This document shows, one piece after another, positions 1 to 8,512 of a stretch of 39,205 nucleotides of DNA. Source of the DNA: a bacterium (GTDB lineage: Bacteria > Planctomycetota > B15-G4); assembly GCA_030428785.1 (NCBI GenBank), contig JAUIEF010000026.1, positions 1 through 39,205 of the forward strand. Direction: 5' to 3'. The notes under the pieces are model-generated. The model ran no database searches. It had not been told where the DNA came from and was given only the letters and a program-made list of their open reading frames with translations. Each line of letters opens with the position of its first letter. The stretch's first letter is position 1. Position numbers and translations under genes: made by a program.

Positions 1-1
1 G

Positions 2-682
2 GCCGCCGCCCGCGGCGAGCTCGAGCAGGCGCGGCTCGACCTCGCGCGCACCGAGGTCCGCGCGCCCTACGACGGCCGCGTGCGCACGCGCTCCGCCGAC
101 CTCGGCCAGGTCGTGGGTCCGACGACCGAGCTCGCGACGCTCTACGCCATCGACCGCGTCGAGGTGCGGCTGCCCGTCCCCGACGACGAGTTCGCGTTCC
201 TCGACGTGCCGCTCGGACTGCGGGACGGGACCGCGGACGACGCCGACGCGACGCCCGTCGTGCTCTCGGCGCGCTTCGCCGGCCGCACCTGGGAGTGGAC
301 GGGCCGCGTCGCGCGCCTCGAGGGCGAGATCGACCGGCGCACGCGCATGGTGCACCTCGTGGCGCGCGTCGACGACCCGTACGGCCGCGGCGAGGTCCCC
401 GGGCGGCCGCCGCTCGCCGTGGGGCTCTTCGTCGAGGCGACGATCACGGGCCGGTCCGCGGAGGACGTCGTCGTGCTGCCGCGCGCCGCGCTGCGTCCCG
501 GCGGTCGCGTGTTCGTCGTCGAGGACGGCCGGCTGCGCTTCCGCGAGGTCGACGTCCTGCGCACCGAGGCGGAGCGCGTCGTGCTCGCGTCGGGCGTCAC
601 GGCCGGCGAGCGCGTCTGCACGAGCATCCTCGAGACCCCGGTCGACGGCATGGAGGTGCGGGTGGAGGGCGACGCGCCATGA
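2..682 (+). CDS. RND efflux periplasmic adaptor (membrane fusion protein), 5' end missing
   Basis: This is the C-terminal part (about 226 residues) of a HlyD/AcrA-type periplasmic adaptor, which links an inner-membrane RND pump to an outer-membrane channel. The frame is open from base 2. The visible part begins in the second half of the lipoyl/hairpin region (LARTEVRAPYDGRVRTR, the usual TxIxAPxDGxV motif). It continues through the beta-barrel domain (RVEVRLPVPDDEFAFLD) and ends in a membrane-proximal domain (VVLPRAALRPGGRVFVVEDG). The helical hairpin and the signal or lipoprotein peptide lie upstream of the window. The stop codon overlaps the start of the pump gene (ATGA, 679-682), so the two are translationally coupled. 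Substrate cannot be predicted from this fragment. Confidence 0.9.
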   Translation, partial: AAARGELEQARLDLARTEVRAPYDGRVRTRSADLGQVVGPTTELATLYAIDRVEVRLPVPDDEFAFLDVPLGLRDGTADDADATPVVLSARFAGRTWEWTGRVARLEGEIDRRTRMVHLVARVDDPYGRGEVPGRPPLAVGLFVEATITGRSAEDVVVLPRAALRPGGRVFVVEDGRLRFREVDVLRTEAERVVLASGVTAGERVCTSILETPVDGMEVRVEGDAP

Positions 683-3600
683 GCGAGCCCTCCCCCGGGA
701 CGCCCTCCGCCGAGAGGCCCGCGAGCGGCACCGCGCGGCCCGACGACGACACCCCGCCGCCCAAGGGCCCGATCGCGTGGTTCGCCGACCACGGCGTCGC
801 CGCGAACATGCTCATGGCGGTCATCCTCGTCGGCGGCGCGCTCACGCTGCCGTCCGTCGAGCAGGAGGTCTTCCCGGAGGTCGACTCGGGGATGATCACG
901 GTCACCGTGGAGCACCGCGGCGCCGCGCCCGAGGAGGTCGAGGAGGGCGTGTGCATCAAGGTCGAGGAGGCCGTCGCGGGCATCGAGGGCGTGAAGCGCA
1001 TCACGTCCCGCGCGGTGGGCGGCCTCGGCACGGTGACGCTCGAGCTCGAGAACGACGCCGACACCGAGGACGTCATGGACGACGTCAAGGCGGCGGTCGA
1101 CGCCATCGACACCTTCCCCGAGGACGCGGAGGCGCCCGTCGTCGCGGAGTTCGAGCTGCAGAAGCAGGTCATCAACGTCGCGATCTCGGGCGAGGTCGAG
1201 GAACTCACGCTGCGGCGGCTCGGCGAGCGCGTGCGCGACGACCTGCTCGCGCGCGAGGGCATCAGCCAGGTCAAGCTGTCGAACGTGCGTCCGTACGAGA
1301 TCTCGATCGAGGTCTCGGAGACGGCGCTGCGCCGGTGGGGCCTGACCTTCGACGAGGTCGTCGCGGCCGTGCGGCGCTCGTCGCTCGACGTGTCGGGCGG
1401 CTCGGTGAAGACCGAGGGCGGCGAGATCCTCCTGCGCGCCAAGCACCAGGCCTACCGCCAGCGCGAGTTCGAGGACCTCGTGCTGCGGACGCGCCCGGAC
1501 GGCTCGCGGATCGTGCTCGCCGACGTCGCCGACGTCGTGGACGCCTTCGAGGACACGGGGCAGTCGTCGCGATTCGACGGCAGGCCCGGCGTGCTCGTGC
1601 GCGTGTACCGCATCGGCAGCCAGAGCGCGCTCGACATCGCGCAGTCCGTCTACGACTACGTCGACGAGGTGCGCGCCGACCTGCCGGCCGGCGTCGAGGT
1701 CACGACCTGGCAGGACGACGCGCGCCTGCTGCGCAGCCGCCTCGACCTCCTGCTGCGCAACGGCCGCGCCGGCCTGCTCCTCGTGTTCCTCACGCTCGCG
1801 CTCTTCCTGCGGCTCTCGCTCGCGTTCTGGGTGACGCTCGGCATCCCCATCGCGTTCCTCGGCGCGGCGCTGCTCATGCCCGTCGTCGACGTCTCGGTGA
1901 ACATGATCTCGCTCTTCGCGTTCATCGTCGCGCTGGGCATCGTGGTCGACGACGCGATCGTCGTCGGCGAGAACATCTACGCGCACGCCGAGCGGGGCGC
2001 GCGCGGGCTGAAGGCCGCGCTCGGCGGTGCGCTCGAGGTCAAGACGCCGGTCATCTTCGCGGTGCTCACGACCATGGCCGCCTTCGCGCCGCTCGTCGGC
2101 ATCCCCGGCGTCATGGGGGAGTTCGTGTCGCAGCTCCCGCTCATCGTCGTGCCGGTGCTCTTCTTCTCGATGGTCGAGTCGCTGCTCGTCCTGCCGGCGC
2201 ACCTCGCGCACGTCAAGGTGCACCGCAAGGGCGGCCTCGCGGCCGTCCGGGCGTGGGAGCGTGTGCAGGACGGCGTCACCGGACTGCTCGAGCGCTTCGT
2301 CCGCGGCGCCTACGTGCCGACGCTCCGCGTCTCCGTCGCGTGGCGCTACCTCACGCTCGCCGTGGGCGCCGGCGCCATCCTGCTCACGCTCGCCGCCTTC
2401 GCGGCCGGCCACATCCGCTTCCACTTCTTCCCCGACGTCGAGGCGGACAACGTCGTCGCCTTCGTGACGATGCCGCGGGGCACGCCCGCCGAGGTCACGG
2501 AGGACGCCGTGCGCCGCATCGAGCGGGCGGCGCTCGCGCTGCGCGACGAGGTCGAGGCCGAGGAGGGGCACCCGGTCTACCGGCACGTCCTCGCGTCGGT
2601 GGGGGACCAGCCCTTCCGCAACGACCAGAGCCGCGGCTTCGGCAACGCGGCGACCTTCTCCGGCGCGCACGTCGGCGAGGTGAACATCGAGCTCGTGCCG
2701 AGCGAGGAGCGCGAGATCGGCTCGACGGACCTCGTGCAGCGCCTGCGCGACCTCACGGGCCCCATCCCGGACGCCGTCGAGCTCGTCTTCACGAGCAACC
2801 TGCTCTCGACGGGCGACGCGATCGACATCCAGCTCACGGGCGCGGACGTCGGCCGCCTGCGCGTCGTCGCGGACGAGATCAAGACGGCGCTGCGCGAGTA
2901 TCCCGGCGTGCTCGACATCGCGGACTCGTTCCGCACGGGCCAGCAGGAGCGCCGCCTCGAGGTGACGCCCGAGGCCGAAATGCTGGGCCTCACGCGCGCC
3001 GATCTCGCGAAGCAGGTGCGGCAGGGCTTCTACGGCGAGGAGGCGCAGCGCATCCAGCGCGGCCGCGACGAGGTGCGCGTCATGGTGCGCTACCCGGAGG
3101 CCGAGCGGCGCTCGCTCGCGGACGTCGAGTCCATGCGCTTCCGCCTGCCGGACGGGTCGGAGGTCCCGTTCAGCGTCGTCGCGCAGGTCGAGACCGCGCG
3201 GGGTGACGCCGTCATCCAGCGCAGCGGGCGGCGACGCAGCCTGAACGTCACCGCGGACGTCGACCTCGCCGTGAGCGACCCGAACCTCGTGCTCGCGGAC
3301 CTCGAGGAGACCGTGCTCCCCGGCCTGCTCGCCGACCACCCGGGCGTCGCGTACACGCTCGAGGGCGAGCAGCGCGAGCAGGCCGACACGGTCGGCGGCA
3401 TGATCCGCGGCTTCCTGCTCGCGCTCGTGCTCATCTACGCGCTGCTCGCGATCCCGTTCCGCAGCTACACGCAGCCGGTCATCGTCATGCTCGCGATCCC
3501 GTTCGGCATCGTCGGCGCCATCTGGGGCCACCTGCTGCTCGGCATGGACGTGACCGTCATGTCCATGTTCGGGATCGTCGCGCTCACGGGCGTGCTCGTG

Positions 3601-3942
3601 AACGACAGCCTCGTGATGATCGACTTCGTGAACCGACGGCGGCGTGACGGCGCGGGCATCGTCGAGGCGGTGCTCGACGCGGGGCCGGCGCGCTTCCGCG
3701 CGATCCTGCTCACCTCGCTCACGACCTTCGCCGGCCTGCTGCCGCTCCTGCTCGAGCGCAGCCTCCAGGCGCGCTTCCTCATCCCCATGGCCGTGTCGCT
3801 GGGCTTCGGCGTGCTCTTCGCGACGGCCATCACGCTCGTCATCGTGCCCGTGGCGTACGTGGCGCTGCACGACGCGCTGCACCTGCCGCGCCGCCTGCTC
3901 GGCGACAGGGGGGCGGGCGCCGAGGCGACCGCGCGCGCCTGA
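679..3942 (+). CDS. RND family efflux pump, inner-membrane permease (AcrB/HAE1-like)
   Basis: This gene encodes a 1087-residue proton-driven resistance-nodulation-division transporter, full length for the family. The start is the ATG overlapping the adaptor stop. The N-terminal ~35 residues are a Pro/Ser-rich cytoplasmic tail, followed by TM1 (HGVAANMLMAVILVGGALTL). The first periplasmic porter loop follows, then a TM bundle with the proton-relay Asp pair at about residues 424-425 (GIVVDDAIVVGENIY). A second porter loop and the C-terminal TM bundle (ALTGVLVNDSLVMIDFVNRR, about residues 970-990) complete the duplicated RND fold. Family knowledge supports export of hydrophobic or amphipathic compounds. 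The exact substrate, and HAE1 versus a related subfamily, are not resolved. No outer-membrane TolC-like gene is seen nearby. The stop is seven bases from the stop of the convergent cardiolipin-synthase-like gene. Confidence 0.95.
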   Translation: MSEPSPGTPSAERPASGTARPDDDTPPPKGPIAWFADHGVAANMLMAVILVGGALTLPSVEQEVFPEVDSGMITVTVEHRGAAPEEVEEGVCIKVEEAVAGIEGVKRITSRAVGGLGTVTLELENDADTEDVMDDVKAAVDAIDTFPEDAEAPVVAEFELQKQVINVAISGEVEELTLRRLGERVRDDLLAREGISQVKLSNVRPYEISIEVSETALRRWGLTFDEVVAAVRRSSLDVSGGSVKTEGGEILLRAKHQAYRQREFEDLVLRTRPDGSRIVLADVADVVDAFEDTGQSSRFDGRPGVLVRVYRIGSQSALDIAQSVYDYVDEVRADLPAGVEVTTWQDDARLLRSRLDLLLRNGRAGLLLVFLTLALFLRLSLAFWVTLGIPIAFLGAALLMPVVDVSVNMISLFAFIVALGIVVDDAIVVGENIYAHAERGARGLKAALGGALEVKTPVIFAVLTTMAAFAPLVGIPGVMGEFVSQLPLIVVPVLFFSMVESLLVLPAHLAHVKVHRKGGLAAVRAWERVQDGVTGLLERFVRGAYVPTLRVSVAWRYLTLAVGAGAILLTLAAFAAGHIRFHFFPDVEADNVVAFVTMPRGTPAEVTEDAVRRIERAALALRDEVEAEEGHPVYRHVLASVGDQPFRNDQSRGFGNAATFSGAHVGEVNIELVPSEEREIGSTDLVQRLRDLTGPIPDAVELVFTSNLLSTGDAIDIQLTGADVGRLRVVADEIKTALREYPGVLDIADSFRTGQQERRLEVTPEAEMLGLTRADLAKQVRQGFYGEEAQRIQRGRDEVRVMVRYPEAERRSLADVESMRFRLPDGSEVPFSVVAQVETARGDAVIQRSGRRRSLNVTADVDLAVSDPNLVLADLEETVLPGLLADHPGVAYTLEGEQREQADTVGGMIRGFLLALVLIYALLAIPFRSYTQPVIVMLAIPFGIVGAIWGHLLLGMDVTVMSMFGIVALTGVLVNDSLVMIDFVNRRRRDGAGIVEAVLDAGPARFRAILLTSLTTFAGLLPLLLERSLQARFLIPMAVSLGFGVLFATAITLVIVPVAYVALHDALHLPRRLLGDRGAGAEATARA

Positions 3943-3953
3943 CCGCGCGTCAG
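3939..3953. terminator. short hairpin spanning two convergent stop codons
   Basis: CTGAC (3939-3943) and GTCAG (3949-3953) form a 5-bp stem with a 5-nt loop. The arms contain the stop codons of both convergent genes. The stem is short and has no U-tract, so terminator function is only a possibility. Confidence 0.25.
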
Positions 3954-5071
3954 AGCAGCGGGTCGATCCAGCCGAAGAGCGTCTCGAGGGCGCGGAGGCT
4001 CCACGGCCGCGCCTCCCACTGCTCGAGCGTGATCTCGCGCGCGTCGGCGACGTCGGCCTCGTACTGCGCGTCGAGCGCGCCGAGCCCCGGGCCGCCGAGC
4101 AGCGCGAGGTCGAGCTCGAGGTTGAAGCGCCCGCTCCAGTTGTCGAGGTTCGACGAGCCCACGTAGCCCCAGCGGTCGTCCACGAGCGCGTACTTGCTGT
4201 GGAGCATGCTGCGCTGGAACTCGAAGATGCGCACGCCCGCCTCGAGCAGGCGGTGGTAGTAGCGGCGCCCCGCGGTCCAGACGGCGAAGTGGTCCGTGCG
4301 CGGGCCGGGCAGGAGCAGCCGGACGTCGACGCCGCGCCGGGCCGCCCGCCGCAGCGCGCGGCGCAGCCGGAAGCCCGGCACGAAGTACGCGTTCGCGATG
4401 CGCACGGTGCGACGCGCGCCGTGCACCGCGAGCCGCAGCCGGCGCTGGAGCTCGGGGCGCGTGCGGCGCGTCACGAGGGTGTGGAGCGTGTCGTCGCCGC
4501 TCGGCCGGGCGGCGACGCCCTCGAGCGCGGGCAGCTCCTCGCGCGCGGCGCGCTTCCAGTCTCGCGCGAAGAGCTCGCGCAGCGACGGCAGCACGGGGCC
4601 GGTCACGCGCGCCATGAGGTCCCACCACTGGAGCGGCGGCGGCGCGGCCCAGCCGTCCCCGAAGCCCGCGCCGCCGGTCCACGCCACGCGCCCGTCCACG
4701 ACGAGCAGCTTGCGGTGGTTGCGCCGGAACAGCCGCGAGTCGAACCACGGCATGCGCAGCGCGTGGTAGACGCCGACGTGCGCGCCGGCCGCGCGGAGCG
4801 CGTCGAGGTCCTCGACGTCCACGCGCCGTCCGCCGATGCCGTCGAGCAGCACCGCCACGCGCACGCCGCGCCGCGCCGCCTCCCGCGCCGCGCGCAGGAA
4901 GCGCCGGCCCGTGGCGTCGGGCTCCCAGAGGTAGGTGCCCAGGAGCACCTCGACGCGCGCGTCCGCGATGTCCTCGAGCATGCGCGGATAGAAGGCCTCG
5001 CCGCCGGCGAGGAGCTCGAGCGTGTTGCCGCGCCGCGGAGGGAAGGTGTACGGCTTCTCGGGGCGAGTCAC
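3950..5071 (-). CDS. clsB: phospholipase D family cardiolipin synthase (ClsB-like)
   Basis: This 373-residue enzyme has two complete HKD motifs: H119-R-K...D126 (HRKLLVVDGRVAWTGG) and H291-S-K...D298 (HSKYALVDDRWGYVGSSN). Both catalytic half-sites are therefore present. The family joins phosphatidylglycerol with a second phospholipid at the inner membrane to make cardiolipin. As in E. coli ClsB, there is no obvious N-terminal transmembrane pair, unlike ClsA. The start is a GTG at 5069-5071 whose next base completes the TGA stop of the upstream endonuclease-like gene (GTGA overlap). Upstream extensions would run through that neighbour. The gene order EEP protein then PLD protein matches the E. 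coli ybhP-clsB pair, which supports the subfamily name. The symbol is by similarity of motifs, length and context only. Confidence 0.85.
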   Translation of the reverse strand: MTRPEKPYTFPPRRGNTLELLAGGEAFYPRMLEDIADARVEVLLGTYLWEPDATGRRFLRAAREAARRGVRVAVLLDGIGGRRVDVEDLDALRAAGAHVGVYHALRMPWFDSRLFRRNHRKLLVVDGRVAWTGGAGFGDGWAAPPPLQWWDLMARVTGPVLPSLRELFARDWKRAAREELPALEGVAARPSGDDTLHTLVTRRTRPELQRRLRLAVHGARRTVRIANAYFVPGFRLRRALRRAARRGVDVRLLLPGPRTDHFAVWTAGRRYYHRLLEAGVRIFEFQRSMLHSKYALVDDRWGYVGSSNLDNWSGRFNLELDLALLGGPGLGALDAQYEADVADAREITLEQWEARPWSLRALETLFGWIDPLL

Positions 5072-5814
5072 GCGGCGTGCCCCGGGTCGAGCGCGAGGTC
5101 CACGACGAGCGGCAGGTGGTCCGAGGCGTGCCGCGCGAGCGCGAGCCGCGAGCGCATCGCGTGGAGCGCGCGCACCGGCCCGCGGAGGAACACCTTGTCG
5201 AGCGCGCCGGTCGGTCCCCAGGCGGGGAACGTGCGCACCGCGCGCCGGCCGCGACCCGTCGCGCACTCGAAGCCCTCGCGGCGCAGGCGCCCCTCCGGCA
5301 GCGCGCCCGCCCAGTCGTTCGTGTCCCCCGCGATGACGAGGCGGCTGCGCCGGTCGAGGTGCTCGAGCCGCTCGCTCGCGAGCAGCCGGCGCACCTGCCA
5401 GCGCCGCTCGAGCCCCGACAGCCCGAGGTGCACGTTCACGAGGTGCACCGAGTACTCGTGTCCGTCGACCGGGACGTCCACCTCGACGACGAGCGCGCCG
5501 CGCGGCTTCTTCATCGGGAACGTGAGGTCGACGTTCTCGCGCCGCGAGATGGGGAAGTGGCTGAGCGTCGCGTTGCCGTAGCGCCCGTGCTTGAGGTGCA
5601 CGTTCGGCCCGTACGCGACGTGCCCGAAGCCGAGCCGCTCCGCGAGGAGCTCGGGCTGCGGGTCGTGCCGCGAGCGGGGGACGCGGTCGTCGACCTCCTG
5701 GAGCAGGAGCACGTCCGGGCGGTGGTGGTGGACGACCGTCACGATGCGGTCCGGGTCGTAGCGGCGGTCGATCCCGCCGATGCCCTTGTGGATGTTCCAG
5801 ACGAGGAGCCTCAC
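5068..5814 (-). CDS. ybhP: endonuclease/exonuclease/phosphatase (EEP) family protein, YbhP-like
   Basis: This 248-residue protein carries the full set of EEP metal and catalytic residues: N7 in LLVWNIHKG, E40 in LLLQEVD, H129 in VNVHLG, D164 and N166 in GDTNDW, D206 in LDKVF, and a final SDH at 231-233. EEP enzymes cleave phosphodiester bonds in nucleic acids, inositol phosphates or lipids. Position in front of a ClsB-like gene favours a role linked to phospholipids, as suspected for YbhP. That is an inference from context. The GTG start overlaps the stop of the SGNH-TPR gene (GTGA at 5811-5814), and its own stop overlaps the next start. The three genes therefore form a tightly coupled operon. 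No signal peptide is evident. Confidence 0.85.
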   Translation of the reverse strand: MRLLVWNIHKGIGGIDRRYDPDRIVTVVHHHRPDVLLLQEVDDRVPRSRHDPQPELLAERLGFGHVAYGPNVHLKHGRYGNATLSHFPISRRENVDLTFPMKKPRGALVVEVDVPVDGHEYSVHLVNVHLGLSGLERRWQVRRLLASERLEHLDRRSRLVIAGDTNDWAGALPEGRLRREGFECATGRGRRAVRTFPAWGPTGALDKVFLRGPVRALHAMRSRLALARHASDHLPLVVDLALDPGHAA

Positions 5815-8009
5815 CGCGGCGACCTCGCCTCCTCGAGGAGCGCCGCGGCGCGCGCGCGGGCGGCGTCGCCCGCGGGACCCTCGGGGACCATGTCCGGCAG
5901 CCCGTCGAGGATCGCCATCGCCTCCGGACCGCGATCGCTCCTGAGGAGCAGGACGGCGAGCTCGAGCCGCGCCGCCACGTGCCCCGGCTCCGCCTCGAGC
6001 GCCCGCCGGAAGGACCCCTCGGCCTCGTCGCCGCGCCTCGTCCGCGCGAGGAGCAGGCCCAGGTTGTAGTGGCCCCGGGAGGCGTCGGGCGCCGCCTCGG
6101 TCGCGCGCCGGAACCAGCCCTCGGCGGCCTCCGCGTCCTGCTCGCGCAGGGCGAGCAGCCCCAGCGCGTTGAGCGCGTCGGCGTGGTCGCCGTCCACGCG
6201 CAGCACGGCGTGGAACGCGTCCCGGGCGTCGTCGGTCCGGCCGGACTCGTCGAGCAGGGCGGCCAGCGCGAAGAGCGCGCCGGGCTCCCCGGGCGACAGG
6301 CGCGCGGCCTCCCGCGCCGAGGCGAGCGCCTCGTCGAGGCGGCCCAGCTCGCGCAGCGCGGCCGCGCGGTTGGCGTGCGCCTCGCCGTAGCCCGGGTCGA
6401 CGGCGAGCGCCCGGTCGTAGGACGCCACGGCCTCCGCGAGCTCGCCGCGCTCGAGATGGAAGTTGCCCTTGAGCCACCGGCTCATGGCGTCCGCGCCGCC
6501 GCCCATCGCGAGCGCCCGGTCCGTGAGCGTCTCGGCCTCCTCGGACTTCCCCGCCCAGTCGAGCACGGAGGCCAGACGGTTGAGCGCGCGCACGTGGTCC
6601 TCCGTCGTGAGCGTCGCGAGGACGCGCACGTCGACCGCCGCGCGGGAGGCCTCGTCCCAGTCCGGCGCCGGCACGACGACGCCCGCCGCGACGAGCTCGT
6701 CCCAGATCGCGAGCGCGACGCGCCGGTAGCCGTCGGGCGTCATGTGGACGTGGTCGAGGAAGAGCTCCGGGCCCGGGATCGCGCGGCCGGCGAGCTCCTG
6801 CGCCGCGCGCTCGGCGAGCGCCACCGCGTCGACGAAGCGCGCCCCGTGGTCGGCGGCCGTCTCCTCGACGACGGCGCGGATCGGCGACGGCGCGCGCAGC
6901 GGCACGATGTCCTCGTCGCGGGCGCGCTCGAGGGCGGCGCGCGCCCGGGGGATCCGGCCGGCGTCCAGCAGGGCCTCGCCCGCGCGGTACCAGGCGAGGG
7001 CGTTGCGCGGGTCCTCCTCGGCGGCCGCGACGAGCAGCTGGACGCGGTCGGCGTCGCCGGGACGCGACGTGAGCGCGTCGATCCGGGCGGCCGTCCCGTC
7101 GTCCACGCCGGGCGAGTGCTCGCTCTTGAACGGTCGGCAGCCCACGAGCTCGCTCGCCGGGGCCACGAGCACCACGACCGCGCCGGCCGCCCGCGCCGCC
7201 GCCGTCATGGACGCGAGGTTCAGCCGGTAGTGCTCGAGCACCCGGTCGCGGAGGGCGTCGTCCCGCGCGTAGGCGGCCGGACCCACGCTGCGGTCGAGCA
7301 GGGTCGAGACCTCGCCGGACAGCACCTCCCGCCCGTCGGCGTCGCGCAGCCCTCCGGACGCGGCGTCCGCCGCCTCGCCGTCGGGGGGCGACCCGTCCGC
7401 CACGAGCTCGCGCAGCAGGCCGAACAGCGCGGACCGCCGCGCGAGCGCCCCCAGCCGCAGCACCCAGCCGGGCGTGTCCGCGAGCCCCGGGTAGGTGCGC
7501 TCCTCGAGGAACTCGTTGTGCCCCGTGTAGAGGACGACGACGTCGGGGTCGTACTGCAGCAGCTCGTCGAGGACCACGCGCACGCGGTAGCTCGCGTAGC
7601 TGATGCCCCCGGCGTTGATGACCTCCCAGCCCCGGTCGGGCGCCGCCGCCGGCAGCCAGGCGCGGAGCCAGCCGGCGAAGGACGTCGCGTCGGCGTACGG
7701 GCGCCCGTACGTCGTCGACCCGCCGAGGCACACGATGCGCGTCGTCCCCGGCGGCTTCTCGGCGGGGAAGGACTGCACGTTGAAGTGGTTGCGCTTGTAC
7801 GGCGCGGTGACCATCCGCCCGTCGGCCTCCTCGACGAAGAGCGGGAGCGCGCCGGAGAAGCCGACGTAGGGGTCGTCGTCCGGGGCGTGGGGCGCGAGAC
7901 CGGCGAGCCGCAGCCCGACCTCGAGCGCGACGAAGAAGAGCACCACGACCGCGAGCTGCACCGCGGCCCGACGCCGTCTCGAGGGCCGACGACGACGCGG
8001 CGCGCTCAC
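5811..8009 (-). CDS. membrane-anchored SGNH hydrolase with C-terminal TPR repeats
   Basis: This 732-residue protein begins with a basic stretch and one transmembrane segment (about residues 16-36), predicting a periplasm-facing enzyme. The SGNH domain has block I CLGGSTTYG (Ser98), block II INAGG (about 131-135), block III YTGHNEF (Asn165) and block V DHVH (Asp419 and His422). All four catalytic blocks are intact. An insert around residues 320-365 resembles TPR helices. From about residue 440 there are several TPRs (for example ALAVDPGYGEAHANRAAAL, then ALNALGLLALREQDAEAAEG). This architecture is common among planctomycete proteins. Substrate is unknown; ester bonds on glycans or lipids are likely. 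The GTG at 8009 is chosen because upstream codons run into a GC-rich leader with no better start, and a promoter lies about 110 bases upstream. Confidence 0.85.
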   Translation of the reverse strand: MSAPRRRRPSRRRRAAVQLAVVVLFFVALEVGLRLAGLAPHAPDDDPYVGFSGALPLFVEEADGRMVTAPYKRNHFNVQSFPAEKPPGTTRIVCLGGSTTYGRPYADATSFAGWLRAWLPAAAPDRGWEVINAGGISYASYRVRVVLDELLQYDPDVVVLYTGHNEFLEERTYPGLADTPGWVLRLGALARRSALFGLLRELVADGSPPDGEAADAASGGLRDADGREVLSGEVSTLLDRSVGPAAYARDDALRDRVLEHYRLNLASMTAAARAAGAVVVLVAPASELVGCRPFKSEHSPGVDDGTAARIDALTSRPGDADRVQLLVAAAEEDPRNALAWYRAGEALLDAGRIPRARAALERARDEDIVPLRAPSPIRAVVEETAADHGARFVDAVALAERAAQELAGRAIPGPELFLDHVHMTPDGYRRVALAIWDELVAAGVVVPAPDWDEASRAAVDVRVLATLTTEDHVRALNRLASVLDWAGKSEEAETLTDRALAMGGGADAMSRWLKGNFHLERGELAEAVASYDRALAVDPGYGEAHANRAAALRELGRLDEALASAREAARLSPGEPGALFALAALLDESGRTDDARDAFHAVLRVDGDHADALNALGLLALREQDAEAAEGWFRRATEAAPDASRGHYNLGLLLARTRRGDEAEGSFRRALEAEPGHVAARLELAVLLLRSDRGPEAMAILDGLPDMVPEGPAGDAARARAAALLEEARSPR

Positions 8010-8114
8010 GGACGGCCCGCCCGGCGACGTGCGGGACGCGCTCGGGCGGCGCGCGGTCCGGTCCGCGGAACGCGACGCGGTGGGGCGGTCGTCCGGCTCT
8101 CCATGCGGCGGGTC

Positions 8115-8142
8115 ACGATAACCGTTGGCCCCGTCGTGTCGA
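8115..8142 (-). promoter_or_regulatory. sigma-70-type promoter of the SGNH-TPR/EEP/PLD operon
   Basis: On the minus strand TCGACA (8142-8137) is followed after 16 bases by TATCGT (8120-8115). Transcription would begin near 8108 and give a leader of about 100 bases before the GTG at 8009. The -35 differs from TTGACA at one position. The same -10 hexamer recurs at other genes in the window. Confidence 0.6.
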
Positions 8143-8500
8143 TCGCGCCGGCGGGGGAGATTGGGGATGAATGCCGCCGACCGCGCGTGTATCTTCGGCC
8201 TCGGATCTCGCGTCGTTCTCGCGGGACCGGGAGACGCTCCACCGCCGGGACGGGCGCACGGGAGCCGGGACGGGTCGGCCTGCGACCCGCGCGCCGGCGA
8301 CCCGGGCCCGGGCGCCGGCTCGGGGAGGCCCCGGACCGCGGTCCCCACGGCTCCCCGGACCCCCGGGCGTGCCGCAGGGCGACCACCCGGAGCGCGACGC
8401 GCAGGACCCCGCCGTCGACCGTTCGCGCCCCGGACGACCCGCCGGCGCGCGCGCAGCACCCACCGCCCTCACACCCCGGACAGCCCTCCGCCGACTCCTT

Positions 8501-8508
8501 GAAGGTGA
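8501..8508 (+). promoter_or_regulatory. ribosome binding site fixing the GTPase start
   Basis: GAAGGTGA lies five to six bases before the ATG at 8513. It is one of the clearest Shine-Dalgarno sequences in the window. It rules out the longer in-frame extension that opens near 8171. Confidence 0.7.
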
Positions 8509-8512
8509 CCTC

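Larger units (their letters stand above)
8010..8512. other. 503-bp divergent intergenic region
   Basis: This gap separates the divergent SGNH-TPR operon and the GTPase gene. It holds the operon promoter (8115-8142). On the plus strand the only TANNNT match I see is TATCTT at 8190-8195, without a good -35. If used, it would give the GTPase a leader of about 310 bases. A very GC-rich near-palindrome lies at 8293-8319, with outer arms GCCGGCG and CGCCGGC around CCGGGCCCGG. No convincing protein-coding frame was found. Confidence 0.5.

Noticed and set aside
142..3882. Open frame of over 1200 codons on the minus strand opposite the RND pump gene
   Set aside because: The translation is a low-complexity Arg/Glu/Asp/His/Leu-rich shadow caused by high GC at third positions of the real gene; it has no domain motifs.
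8161..8195. TTGGGG and TATCTT as a -35/-10 pair for the GTPase gene
   Set aside because: The spacer would be 23 bases, too long for a sigma-70 promoter; only the -10-like box is mentioned.
8171..8512. In-frame N-terminal extension of the GTPase
   Set aside because: The extension is Arg/Pro-rich with no conserved feature, and a strong ribosome binding site precedes the ATG at 8513.
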